NCBI GenBank assembly: GCA_031268525.1
Contig: JAIRXA010000026.1
Location: forward strand, 1 to 16,269
From: Coriobacteriales bacterium
GTDB lineage: Bacteria; Actinomycetota; Coriobacteriia; Coriobacteriales; UBA8131
DNA length: 16,269 nt
Direction: 5' to 3'
Shown here in pieces: positions 1-7,034 of the stretch (positions are counted from its first letter, which is position 1; the number at the start of each line of letters is the position of its first letter). A program made the translations under genes and the position numbers. The notes under the pieces were generated by a model. That model was not told the origin of the DNA, searched no databases, and worked only from the letters and a program-made list of their open reading frames with translations.

Positions 1-66
1 CGAACGCTTGGCGTCCTGAGCCGCCTTGCGGTATTTGGTGGTTGCCCACTTGGAGTGTCCAGACAT
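1..66 (-). CDS. yebC: YebC/PmpR family regulator, N-terminal fragment
   Basis: Only the first 22 codons lie in the window; the gene continues past the left edge. Reading the minus strand from the ATG at 66-64 gives MSGHSKWATTKYRKAAQDAK followed by RS. MSGHSKW(A/S) is the near-invariant start of the YebC/PmpR family. These are cytoplasmic proteins of about 240-250 residues, first described as DNA-binding regulators and more recently linked to translation of proline-rich stretches. A purine-rich AAAGG lies about 9 bases upstream (76-80), and a TATAAT hexamer lies at 143-148. The gene is a neighbour of the reductase module, not obviously part of it. Identification is firm despite the length because the motif is so specific; nothing can be said about the C-terminus. 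Confidence 0.9.
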   Translation of the reverse strand, partial: MSGHSKWATTKYRKAAQDAKRS

Positions 67-142
67 GGAGAGGAGCCTTTCTTTCGTGAAGCCCACTGAA
101 CGAGGCAAGCCCTGAAGTCAGCCCCCTGTTCTTTCTCGGCCC

Positions 143-148
143 ATTATA
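143..148 (-). promoter_or_regulatory. Putative -10 element for yebC
   Basis: On the minus strand this reads TATAAT, a perfect consensus -10. It lies in the 87-base gap between the stop of the TorD-like gene and the yebC start, and would give a leader of roughly 70 bases. I see no good -35 hexamer 16-18 bases upstream, where the sequence is already inside the TorD-like gene, so this is a suggestion rather than a demonstrated promoter. Confidence 0.4.
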
Positions 149-153
149 CAACA

Positions 154-870
154 TCACAGCGAGATACCGGGATGGCCCAGAAGCGTCTTTCCCAGAAGCG
201 TCTGGTAAAGCTCCTCCCTGTCTCGCTTCAAAAATTCAGAAAGCAATCGCACGGCCTGCGGAAAGAGAATTTTATTCTCGACCTTTGCCAAGCCCTCTTG
301 GTATAAGGGCATCCATACCATGAGGTGATCATCCAGAAAATCGCGAGAAGCCAGGAGCACGTTTCTGGTTTTATGGTAATCGTTTTGCTCAAAAGCATCA
401 TACGCGTCACGTGCCAAACAGGACAGGAACCCCACTTCCAGGGCAAGATGATCGTCGGCAATAACGGGATAGCCTTGTGGGCGATACCCATGCGATTGGT
501 AGAAGCTTCTCACCGACAATGTGCTCCTTTGAAACAGAGAGTGACCCTCGTCGAGGTAAAAAGACTCCCAGGGGGGAGCCAGCAGCTTCTGGGGACCGAT
601 GAACAACCTCGTATATTCCTCCCTGAGCGCCTCAAGGCCGTTCATTGGTTTTCGTGTCAGTACATCAAGTGATTCTTCGAACATCTGGAGAGCCTCGAAG
701 AATTCTGAGCGAGAATCGGCGCCAAAAATGAGCAGGGCCTCTATGGCAATATCATCCCCGAGGCAGTCAAGTTGGCTCAGAGATGGCTCATTGCCCAAGA
801 GACTGTGAAAAAACGTATACCCGTAGTTTCGAGCTGCCAGCAACACCTGAAGCGACCTGTCGTTTGACAT
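154..870 (-). CDS. TorD/DmsD-family molybdoenzyme chaperone
   Basis: A 238-residue, all-helical-looking cytoplasmic protein of the TorD/DmsD family. Such proteins hold the apo-molybdoenzyme and its twin-arginine leader until cofactor insertion and Tat export. Visible family landmarks are EEYTRLFIGP around residues 84-93, APPWESFY at 98-105 and DDHLALEVGFLSCL at 139-152. The ATG at 868-870 has a strong Shine-Dalgarno (GGGAGG, 8 bases upstream). The gene is divergent from the molybdoenzyme gene at 1187-3910, which carries exactly the kind of Tat leader such chaperones recognise, so that enzyme is the likely client. Its composition is more AT-rich than the genes beyond 7118 and resembles the reductase genes. 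Which named subfamily (TorD, DmsD, NarJ) applies cannot be decided by eye. Confidence 0.88.
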   Translation of the reverse strand: MSNDRSLQVLLAARNYGYTFFHSLLGNEPSLSQLDCLGDDIAIEALLIFGADSRSEFFEALQMFEESLDVLTRKPMNGLEALREEYTRLFIGPQKLLAPPWESFYLDEGHSLFQRSTLSVRSFYQSHGYRPQGYPVIADDHLALEVGFLSCLARDAYDAFEQNDYHKTRNVLLASRDFLDDHLMVWMPLYQEGLAKVENKILFPQAVRLLSEFLKRDREELYQTLLGKTLLGHPGISL

Positions 871-1186
871 GCCTACAACCTCCCTGATTCAGCTGGGAAT
901 GCCCAGCCGCACGATAACCCTCTCAATGATTCACCGTTCGGCCCCATCTCGCAAGAGGAGGTAGCCAAAAACAAGGGAACGCATAGTGCTTGGAAAGAAT
1001 TCAGAAACTCTTGACTACCACAGATAATGCCCCCTGCGAATCCTGCGCGTGCCCGCCGATGAGGGCAGATAATATCTCAGAAACATCCCAGAAAGAGAGG
1101 ATCAACAGAGATTTAAGAGCGTACTCATTGAAATGAGTACGGAATACATCAAAATGAAACAGAGAGACGATAGAGAGAGGGGTATC
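871..1186. promoter_or_regulatory. Divergent control region between chaperone and reductase genes
   Basis: There are 316 bases without a convincing gene. Elements seen: a perfect hairpin, GCTGGG (892-897) and CCCAGC (902-907) around a 4-base loop, just upstream of the chaperone's Shine-Dalgarno; two copies of CAGATAAT (1021-1028 and 1066-1073), each containing GATAAT, one base from a -10 hexamer; the first has TTCAGA 17 bases upstream (1000-1005); an 11-base odd dyad AGATAATATCT (1067-1077); TGCCC/GGGCA arms (1050-1054, 1063-1067); and the 20-base palindrome at 1121-1140. A TTGACT at 1011-1016 has no well-spaced -10. For the chaperone, TTGCGA and AATCAT on the minus strand are 17 bases apart but poor. 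Which of these are used is inference. Confidence 0.5.
1121..1140. promoter_or_regulatory. Perfect 20-bp palindrome, candidate operator
   Basis: Arms GTACTCATT (1121-1129) and AATGAGTAC (1132-1140) are exact reverse complements around the two bases GA. The element lies 46 bases before the chosen reductase start. A longer reading frame would begin at the ATG inside the right arm, but the weaker ribosome-binding context there and the Tat leader starting later argue that this is leader or promoter DNA. It could be a dimeric regulator's operator or a 9-bp hairpin in the mRNA leader. Confidence 0.5.
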
Positions 1187-3910
1187 ATGGTCGACATCCC
1201 AAAGAAAAGCACCATGGACAGGCGCAGCTTCATAAAAGCCGCAACAATTGCTGCAGCAGGAATATCAGTTATTGGAGGGCATTCGCTCGTAGCCTGTACA
1301 CCAGGGACTGCCCAAGAGCAGACTGAAACAGGCGGAGAGAGCAACGGCGTATGGAAACCTATAGCATGCGTTGCGGGCTGCGGTGGCCGCTGTCTCAATC
1401 AGGCTTATTTTGTGGATGGTATAGCCATTCGTCAAAGAACCGATGACTCGCACCCTGATAGCCCAGAATTCCCGCAAATGCGAGGATGTGCTCGAGGAAG
1501 AGCTCAGAGGTTTGGGGTTTTTGCCACAGATCGGCTGAAATATCCCATGAAGCGCAAATCCTGGCAACCTGGCGGCGGAAAAAACTCACGAGGCGAGCTG
1601 AGAGGCAGAGACGAATGGCAGCGCATCAGCTGGGATGAGGCGGTGGAGTATGTAGCATCTGAGTTGCGGCGCGTAAAAGAGACGTATGGAGACGCAAGCA
1701 TCATCTGCGGAAAAGGAGGGGTGGGAATCGGCCGCACCGTTGGCACCTTTGCGCCTGGCTATCTTCGGATAAAGCGAGACATCTCTTCATTTGGATCATG
1801 GGAGTTTGTGTGCGGGCGAATCGGCTACTCACCCAATGCAGAGGTTACGCGAAGGATCAACCGGGATTGGTATTGCACCGGTGACTCAGAGTATCTTTCA
1901 CGCGATCAGACAAATGATCGCTTTGATGCCCTCAATACGGAAGTAGCTTTGCTTTGGGGTATCAACAGTCGCGACAGCGCTGGTGGCAACGCGGTGTATG
2001 GCTTCCTGCAGATGAAGAAGGCAGGCACGAGATTTTACTGCATAAACCCTTACTATAACGATTTTGCGGCCACCCTGGATGCGGAGTGGATTCCGATTCG
2101 TCCAGGCACAGACATCCCCATGATGCTCAGTATGGCGTATACCTTACTTGAAGAGGATGATCCTGCCAGCAATCCACTTATCGACTGGGATTTTCTCGAA
2201 CGCTGCACCATTGGGTTCGACGCTGACCATATGCCAGAAGGCGAGAATCCTCAAGAGAACTTCAAGGATTATGTTCTGGGCAATGTGGACGGGATACCGA
2301 AAACACCAGAGTGGGCGGCTGCAATCTGTGGAGTACCCGTGGAGACCATACGCAGCCTGACTCGAAGCATAGGAAAGGATGTCAGGGCGGCTCTTATAAC
2401 AAGCTGGGCCCCCTCTCGGACTCATAACTCTGAACATTGGCCCCAGCTCTTTATGACACTTGGCTGTATGACCGGTCATTTTGGTAAACCAGGTCACATG
2501 ACTGGCAGCCGAGCAACCTGGCAGGGCTCGTCTCCGGGTTTCTTTGAAGGCGATGAGGGGCTTGGAGATCTCATAAGCCTTGGGGACAACGGTTACAAGC
2601 CGTTTGATGGGTACGGAGATATGAGCAAAAACCTGACGCGTCAAGGCTATTTTGACGGCATAAGCTCCAAAAGAGCGATTGTAGGCGGAAATGGGCCAGG
2701 TGGTGGATTCAAGACAGTCCCCCTTGATGTGAGGATGCTCTTTCTGGTCAGGGCAAGTATCCTTTCCAACTTTGAGAACACCAACAGTGGCATCGAGGCT
2801 TTCCGATCCCTTGAGTTCATAGTCGCGTCTGACATAAAATTCACATTTACGGCACAATATGCCGATATTATCCTACCGGTAAAATCACCTTGGGAAAAAT
2901 ACGAGATACCCTATTACTGCAACATCGGACGCGAAACCTTCTTTGCCTTTGAACCCGCCGTCGAAGGTTATTTTGAAGCCAGGTCTGACTTTGAGATCGA
3001 CCTGCTGTTGGCAGAGAAGTTCGGCTATACCATGGAAGAACTGTATGGGCACGATGAAAAACAGGCTTTTTTCAACGTGGTCTCGGGAACGAATGTCCTC
3101 GATGAGAAAACACTGACCTATGGGCCCCTTGTGACAATTACCCAGGAGGACATCGACTCCTACGGAGTAGAAGGCGAGCCGCAGGAGGGAGTTGTTGGCT
3201 TTCGAGAAGTTCTTGATAAGGGAATGTACCAGCTGCAAACAAAGCCTGGGGACAATTTTGGCTATATCGCCTATGAAAAGTTCAGGGAGGATCCCGAAAA
3301 ATACCCGACGCCAAGCTCGGAGAGCGGCAAGATGGAGATTCACTGCAGAGCCTTGGCTGACGTGATAAATGAGATAGGCTTTTCCAACATTACTCCCTAT
3401 CCCAGGTATACGCCGCCCGAGGACGGCTATGAAGCCTCCTTCCGGGACTGGGAAAACAGAATTCCCGGAGACTATCCTTTCCAACTCATCCAGGTTCACT
3501 ACCTGAGACGAGCACACTCGTCGTTCGATACCATATACCCCCTGCGTGAGGCGTTCAGAAATCCCATCTTCATGAATACGGTCGACGCGGCAGAAAAGGG
3601 CATCACGCAGGGAGACACCGTATTGGTGCACAACAGCGTGGGCAAAGTCCTTCGTCAGGCCAACATTACAGAGCGCATCATGCCGGGCTGCGTCATTGTT
3701 CCCTTTGGAGCGTACAGTGACATCGAGGACGAATCGGGCATAGACAGAGGGGGCAATTCAAATACCTTGACGCGAGCAAAGTTCTCGGGAAAAGCTCAGG
3801 GCAACTACAACAGTAACCTCGTCAATTTTGAAAAATACCGAGGCGAGCCTTTGACGCCTGATGCAGATATATCTCCCATCGATGTCGATCTACTGTTTGC
3901 CAGCAATTAA
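1187..3910 (+). CDS. Tat-exported DMSO-reductase-family molybdopterin oxidoreductase, catalytic subunit
   Basis: 907 residues from the chosen ATG, which is preceded by GAGAGG about 5 bases upstream. An in-frame ATG at 1133 would add 18 residues but lies inside the palindrome. Residues 11-16 (DRRSFI) form a twin-arginine motif, followed by a hydrophobic stretch and LVAC with Cys37, a lipobox-like end. Cys61, Cys65, Cys69 and Cys101 form the [4Fe-4S] motif (C-x3-C-x3-C-x31-C) of the family. Then come the molybdopterin domain (WGINSRDSAGG, IRPGTDIPMML) and the C-terminal dinucleotide-binding domain (FMNTVDAAEKGITQGDTV to the end). The likely metal-ligand region contains Cys209 (EFVCGR) rather than the Ser of true DmsA, so the substrate is open: sulfur or selenium oxyanions, N- or S-oxides, or aromatic compounds as in Eggerthellaceae dehydroxylases. 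It probably acts outside the membrane, paired with the ferredoxin subunit 12 bases downstream. Codon use (AGA, AGG, ATA) differs from the housekeeping genes to the right. Confidence 0.92.
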   Translation: MVDIPKKSTMDRRSFIKAATIAAAGISVIGGHSLVACTPGTAQEQTETGGESNGVWKPIACVAGCGGRCLNQAYFVDGIAIRQRTDDSHPDSPEFPQMRGCARGRAQRFGVFATDRLKYPMKRKSWQPGGGKNSRGELRGRDEWQRISWDEAVEYVASELRRVKETYGDASIICGKGGVGIGRTVGTFAPGYLRIKRDISSFGSWEFVCGRIGYSPNAEVTRRINRDWYCTGDSEYLSRDQTNDRFDALNTEVALLWGINSRDSAGGNAVYGFLQMKKAGTRFYCINPYYNDFAATLDAEWIPIRPGTDIPMMLSMAYTLLEEDDPASNPLIDWDFLERCTIGFDADHMPEGENPQENFKDYVLGNVDGIPKTPEWAAAICGVPVETIRSLTRSIGKDVRAALITSWAPSRTHNSEHWPQLFMTLGCMTGHFGKPGHMTGSRATWQGSSPGFFEGDEGLGDLISLGDNGYKPFDGYGDMSKNLTRQGYFDGISSKRAIVGGNGPGGGFKTVPLDVRMLFLVRASILSNFENTNSGIEAFRSLEFIVASDIKFTFTAQYADIILPVKSPWEKYEIPYYCNIGRETFFAFEPAVEGYFEARSDFEIDLLLAEKFGYTMEELYGHDEKQAFFNVVSGTNVLDEKTLTYGPLVTITQEDIDSYGVEGEPQEGVVGFREVLDKGMYQLQTKPGDNFGYIAYEKFREDPEKYPTPSSESGKMEIHCRALADVINEIGFSNITPYPRYTPPEDGYEASFRDWENRIPGDYPFQLIQVHYLRRAHSSFDTIYPLREAFRNPIFMNTVDAAEKGITQGDTVLVHNSVGKVLRQANITERIMPGCVIVPFGAYSDIEDESGIDRGGNSNTLTRAKFSGKAQGNYNSNLVNFEKYRGEPLTPDADISPIDVDLLFASN

Positions 3911-3922
3911 GGAGCGTGCTCG

Positions 3923-4510
3923 ATGACCAGCAGAACGGGGATCCTTGGTTTTTATATCAACCAGAACGACTGCATGGGGTGTCGCACCTGCCAGCTTGCG
4001 TGCAAAGATAAGAATAACCTACCCGTCGGGATTCTGTTCCGTCATGTCAAGAGCTTTGAAACCGGTGTATTCCCCACGCCGGGTGTGTATCATTATCCGG
4101 GTACCTGCAATCATTGCATAAGCGCGGCGTGCGTTTTGCACTGCCCAACGGGGGCGATGTATAAGGCCGATGACGGCACCACGCAGCACGACGATACCAT
4201 CTGCATCGGTTGCAAAAAGTGTATGGAAAACTGTCCGTATGAAGTTCCGCAATTCTTTGAGGACACCAAGATAACGGGGAAGTGCAACTTCTGCATCGAC
4301 TTACGCGAAGCTGGAGGTAATCCTGCCTGCGTCGATGCCTGCCGAAACCGTTGTCTTGAGTGGGGTGATTATGATGCACTGGTTGCCGCACATCCTGAAG
4401 CGGTTCATGATATCGCCGTGCTGCCCGACTCATCCATCACCCTACCCAACACCCTCATCAGCGCACGGGCGAGCGCCTTGACTGAAGACTTCCGAGAGCA
4501 GGTAAACTAG
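3923..4510 (+). CDS. DmsB-like four-cluster ferredoxin subunit of the molybdoenzyme
   Basis: This 195-residue protein carries 16 cysteines in four groups: C17-x2-C20-x2-C23-x3-C27, C62-x2-C65-x4-C70-x3-C74, C94-x2-C97-x2-C100-x3-C104 and C121-x2-C124-x11-C136-x3-C140. This is the classic layout for four [4Fe-4S] clusters in DmsB/NrfC/PhsB-type electron-transfer subunits. It should pass electrons between a quinol donor and the catalytic subunit. It has no signal peptide, so it would be carried across the membrane by the Tat leader of its partner. The start has GGAG 8 bases upstream and follows the catalytic gene by 12 bases, so the two are co-transcribed. No membrane-anchor (DmsC/NrfD-like) gene follows: the next gene converges on it. 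The stop codon overlaps a dispersed repeat. Confidence 0.93.
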   Translation: MTSRTGILGFYINQNDCMGCRTCQLACKDKNNLPVGILFRHVKSFETGVFPTPGVYHYPGTCNHCISAACVLHCPTGAMYKADDGTTQHDDTICIGCKKCMENCPYEVPQFFEDTKITGKCNFCIDLREAGGNPACVDACRNRCLEWGDYDALVAAHPEAVHDIAVLPDSSITLPNTLISARASALTEDFREQVN

Positions 4511-4537
4511 GGAAGTGCCGATTAATTGCTTCCCTGG
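4509..4537. repeat. Dispersed 29-bp repeat, copy 1
   Basis: Its core AGTGCCGATTAATTGCTT (4514-4531) is identical to two copies at 12146-12163 and 12173-12190. Over 29 bases it differs from the last of these (12168-12196) at two positions. It begins on the stop codon of the ferredoxin subunit and lies between two convergent genes. GGGAAG (4510-4515) and CTTCCC (4529-4534) are exact complements with a 13-base loop. No T-run follows directly, so a classic intrinsic terminator is not evident. Confidence 0.8.
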
Positions 4538-4567
4538 CAGCTTTTGAGATTGAGATGAGACGTGCTA

Positions 4568-5260
4568 TCAGTCAGACACGAACTTGTAGCCTACCCTCCA
4601 GACCGTTTGCAGATGGGTCGGTTTGGAGGGATCCTTTTCTATCTTTTCTCTGATTTTCCTTACCAGTACGGTCACAGAGTTCGCATACCCTTCGAATTCC
4701 TCATCCCAGATCTGCTTGAGCAGTTGCTCACGGGTAAAAACCTTTCCCGGATGGGCAGCCATGAAAGCCAGAAATTCAAACTCCTTTGCCGTAAGAAGAA
4801 CCTTTCTTCCGTCTACGAGAACCTCGTAACTATCAAGCCGAATCTCCATGGCTCCAGCAGTAATGGTTGAAGCAGAATTCTTATTGCTGGCATCCTTCCT
4901 GCTTCTGCGTAGTATCGCATCGATTCGAAGCATCAGTTCAACAAGGCTGAAGGGCTTCACCATATAGTCGTCAGCGCCTGCATTGAACCCAGTACTCTTG
5001 TCGACAATGTCTCCTTTTGCCGTCAGGAAGATGATGGGCGTGTCAGAACCGTTGTCGCGAAGCTTCTTGCATATCTCAAAGCCGTTCATTTGGGGCAGCA
5101 GAACATCAAGGATGAGAACATCGGGCTTTTGTGACTCGAACATCCTGATGGCCTCGTGACCATTTTGAGCTGAGCAGAACTCAAAGCCACTCGATTCGAC
5201 GGCGTGCCTTACGGCATTACAGATGCTCTTTTGGTCATCAACGATCATGATTCTGGTCAT
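4568..5260 (-). CDS. OmpR/PhoB-family response regulator, partner of the haem-type sensor kinase
   Basis: 230 residues. The receiver domain (1-115) has acidic D8-D9, phospho-acceptor D52 (VLILDVLLP), T80 and K102 (VKPF). The C-terminal winged helix (about 130-230) reads FTREQLLKQIWDEEFEG then VRKIREKIEKD and VWRVGYKFV, the OmpR/PhoB transcription-factor signature. I chose the ATG at 5260-5258, which overlaps the kinase stop as ATGA and has GAGGA just upstream; a GTG at 5275 in the same frame would add 5 residues with a weaker site. The overlap means translational coupling with the kinase. It converges on the reductase genes; the most natural target is the 871-1186 control region, but that is inference. 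Confidence 0.93.
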   Translation of the reverse strand: MTRIMIVDDQKSICNAVRHAVESSGFEFCSAQNGHEAIRMFESQKPDVLILDVLLPQMNGFEICKKLRDNGSDTPIIFLTAKGDIVDKSTGFNAGADDYMVKPFSLVELMLRIDAILRRSRKDASNKNSASTITAGAMEIRLDSYEVLVDGRKVLLTAKEFEFLAFMAAHPGKVFTREQLLKQIWDEEFEGYANSVTVLVRKIREKIEKDPSKPTHLQTVWRVGYKFVSD

Positions 5261-6945
5261 AATTCCTCGCTGCACTTTTCTTGACTGACGGGAAGGACGA
5301 GCGTGAACACGCTCCCCTTTCCCTCGTTGCTGGTGACATCGATGTATCCATTGTGCAGTACCGCAAGCTCCCGGGCAATTGCCAATCCCAGACCTTTTCC
5401 GCTGGAAATGTTCCGAGACGATGAGTTGCTCCCTTGCGTGAACATATCGAAAATCAACAACCTCTCCTGCTCCGGAATCCCTGATCCCGTGTCACTGACG
5501 GTAACCTCCATTTGGGATTTACTCTCATCGAAGGAGGCATGGACGATCACCGTTCCATTCTCGGGAGTGAATTTTATTGCATTCTCGACAAGGTTCTTGA
5601 TGATTATGCGAAGATACTCTTCATCTGCGGTGAGCAGGGGGATGTCCGCATCTACGATGCTGCTGTATGCGACTTTGGATCTCTTTGCCAAAGGAGCCAT
5701 CGCGGAATCGACCATACCTATTATGTCTACGATATCAACGCAGGAAAATTCCAGCACCACTTTACCGGCATCAAGCTTTGCCGTATCGAGGATATCGTTG
5801 ATCAGATGGAGCAATACCTCGCTGTTCCCCATGATCTCCTGGGCAATTGCCGCGCGCTGCTCGTCATTGCAGTTTATATCCGTAAGCAGTATCTCTGTAA
5901 AAGCGATGATCGAAGTCAGGGGAGTACGGAGCTCATGACTCATACTGGAGACGAAATCTGATTTGTATTTGCTTTCCTGCTTGAGCAGTTCGTTTGCCTG
6001 CTCAAGCTGATTCCTGCTATCGACGAGTTCGCTGTTGATCTGTGAGAGTTGATCGGTACGAATGGCTACCTCGTTTTCAAGGTTCTCATAGAGGTCTTGG
6101 AGTCTTTTCAGCATTTCATTGAAGTAGGTGACCAGGCCCTGTATCTCGCCTGTTGCACCTATTTCTTCGGCATTGATCGTCGAATGGATGTTGCCTTCGC
6201 CGACCTCGTGTACTGCGGCCTCAAATCTACCAAGCGGTGTCGTAATGCGTCTGGACACGATGAAGGAAATGATACAGGCGCTTGCGGCAAGTACGACAAA
6301 AACGGTAAGGGCCTCGCGTATTGTATTCTGCGTAAGAGCTGATTCGAACTTCGCCATAGGAGAAGTGATACTGATTGCACCAAGAATATCTCCAGCCTGA
6401 ACACCTTCTTTTGGGAATCCTGTCACATCGATCTCACCAGCTGGCTCGCCATGACAGTCAAGGCAACTCTCTTCGGCAAGGATTGGCGCCAGATAGCGAA
6501 ACGATCTCTGCCCCTCGGTTTCGCTGATAGTGTAATACTCGGTCAGGTTTGTATCGCTGGCAAACCCAGCGAGCGCCACGGACTCGATTTCATCGGCGGC
6601 GTCCGCCTCATTGCGCGGCTGAGTGCTCACATATCTGATCGTGTGATCCGCCCTCGCAGAAAAGAGCTTGCCGACACTGGTCCCCGCAAGTGAGCACTGT
6701 AAACCCTTGAAGTTATACGATCCATCAGCGTCGGTGTTGATCAGATCCTGATTGGCGTCAATGAAATCCCATACCGCCTCCATCTGAAGAGACAGTGTCC
6801 GAGACTGTTCCAGCAGTCGCTCTTTGGCATCAGATTCCTGTATTTGATACGACATCAACCCACTGCCCATACTCAGAATGGCAACGGTTGCCAACGTTGG
6901 GACAATGACGAGGTTCCGCAAGTGCTTTTTTCTGCGTTTCTCCAA
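5257..6945 (-). CDS. Membrane sensor histidine kinase with DUF3365/Tll0287-like c-haem domain
   Basis: 562 residues from the proposed TTG start. TM1 spans about residues 11-31 and TM2 about 213-230; the loop between them lies outside the membrane and contains Cys161-x2-Cys164-His165 (CLDCHG), a c-type haem attachment motif, as in DUF3365/Tll0287-like sensors. Then follow a HAMP segment (SRRITTPLGRF), a coiled coil (about 275-330), HisKA with phospho-acceptor His337 (MSHELRTPLTS), and the ATPase domain with N box (NLVENAIKF), DTGSGIP and GKGLGLAI. The TTG has GGAAG 7 bases upstream and sits about 30 bases below an extended -10. The same frame is open back to TTG 7038 and ATG 7002, which lack ribosome sites. 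The signal is probably redox state or a haem ligand; it pairs with the overlapping regulator gene. No cytochrome maturation genes are in view. Confidence 0.9.
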   Translation of the reverse strand: MEKRRKKHLRNLVIVPTLATVAILSMGSGLMSYQIQESDAKERLLEQSRTLSLQMEAVWDFIDANQDLINTDADGSYNFKGLQCSLAGTSVGKLFSARADHTIRYVSTQPRNEADAADEIESVALAGFASDTNLTEYYTISETEGQRSFRYLAPILAEESCLDCHGEPAGEIDVTGFPKEGVQAGDILGAISITSPMAKFESALTQNTIREALTVFVVLAASACIISFIVSRRITTPLGRFEAAVHEVGEGNIHSTINAEEIGATGEIQGLVTYFNEMLKRLQDLYENLENEVAIRTDQLSQINSELVDSRNQLEQANELLKQESKYKSDFVSSMSHELRTPLTSIIAFTEILLTDINCNDEQRAAIAQEIMGNSEVLLHLINDILDTAKLDAGKVVLEFSCVDIVDIIGMVDSAMAPLAKRSKVAYSSIVDADIPLLTADEEYLRIIIKNLVENAIKFTPENGTVIVHASFDESKSQMEVTVSDTGSGIPEQERLLIFDMFTQGSNSSSRNISSGKGLGLAIARELAVLHNGYIDVTSNEGKGSVFTLVLPVSQEKCSEEL

Positions 6946-6975
6946 ATGTCCTCTTCCAAATGGTTCGCACGAGAG

Positions 6976-6984
6976 ATTATAGCA
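6976..6984 (-). promoter_or_regulatory. Extended -10 promoter for the sensor kinase
   Basis: The minus strand reads TGCTATAAT: a perfect TATAAT (6976-6981) with the TGN extension. No -35 match is evident, which extended -10 promoters tolerate. Transcription would start near 6969, giving a short leader to the TTG at 6945. This position inside the longer open frame supports the shorter kinase start. Confidence 0.55.
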
Positions 6985-7010
6985 CGCCTGCTCATCGCTC
7001 ATTTCGCAGC

Positions 7011-7034
7011 TGGCTTTGCGAGGACTCAAAGCCA
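7011..7034. repeat. 8-bp inverted repeat between rluB and the sensor kinase
   Basis: TGGCTTTG (7011-7018) and CAAAGCCA (7027-7034) are exact complements with an 8-base loop. It lies about 30 bases upstream of the kinase -10 and about 84 bases after rluB. There is no T-run on either side, so an operator is at least as likely as a terminator. Nearby, AAAGTACC is repeated directly at 7050-7057 and 7061-7068. Confidence 0.45.

Noticed and set aside
1133..1186. 18-residue N-terminal extension of the molybdoenzyme
   Set aside because: Its ATG lies inside the 20-bp palindrome and lacks a good ribosome site; the Tat leader is complete from 1187.
2144..3631. Long minus-strand open frames (237 and 248 codons) opposite the molybdoenzyme gene
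   Set aside because: The translations resemble no family, lack good ribosome sites, and lie wholly inside a gene with unmistakable motifs on the other strand.
4509..4560. Classic Rho-independent terminator after the ferredoxin subunit
   Set aside because: A 6-bp stem is present, but the loop is 13 bases and no T-run follows; kept as a repeat, not called as a terminator.
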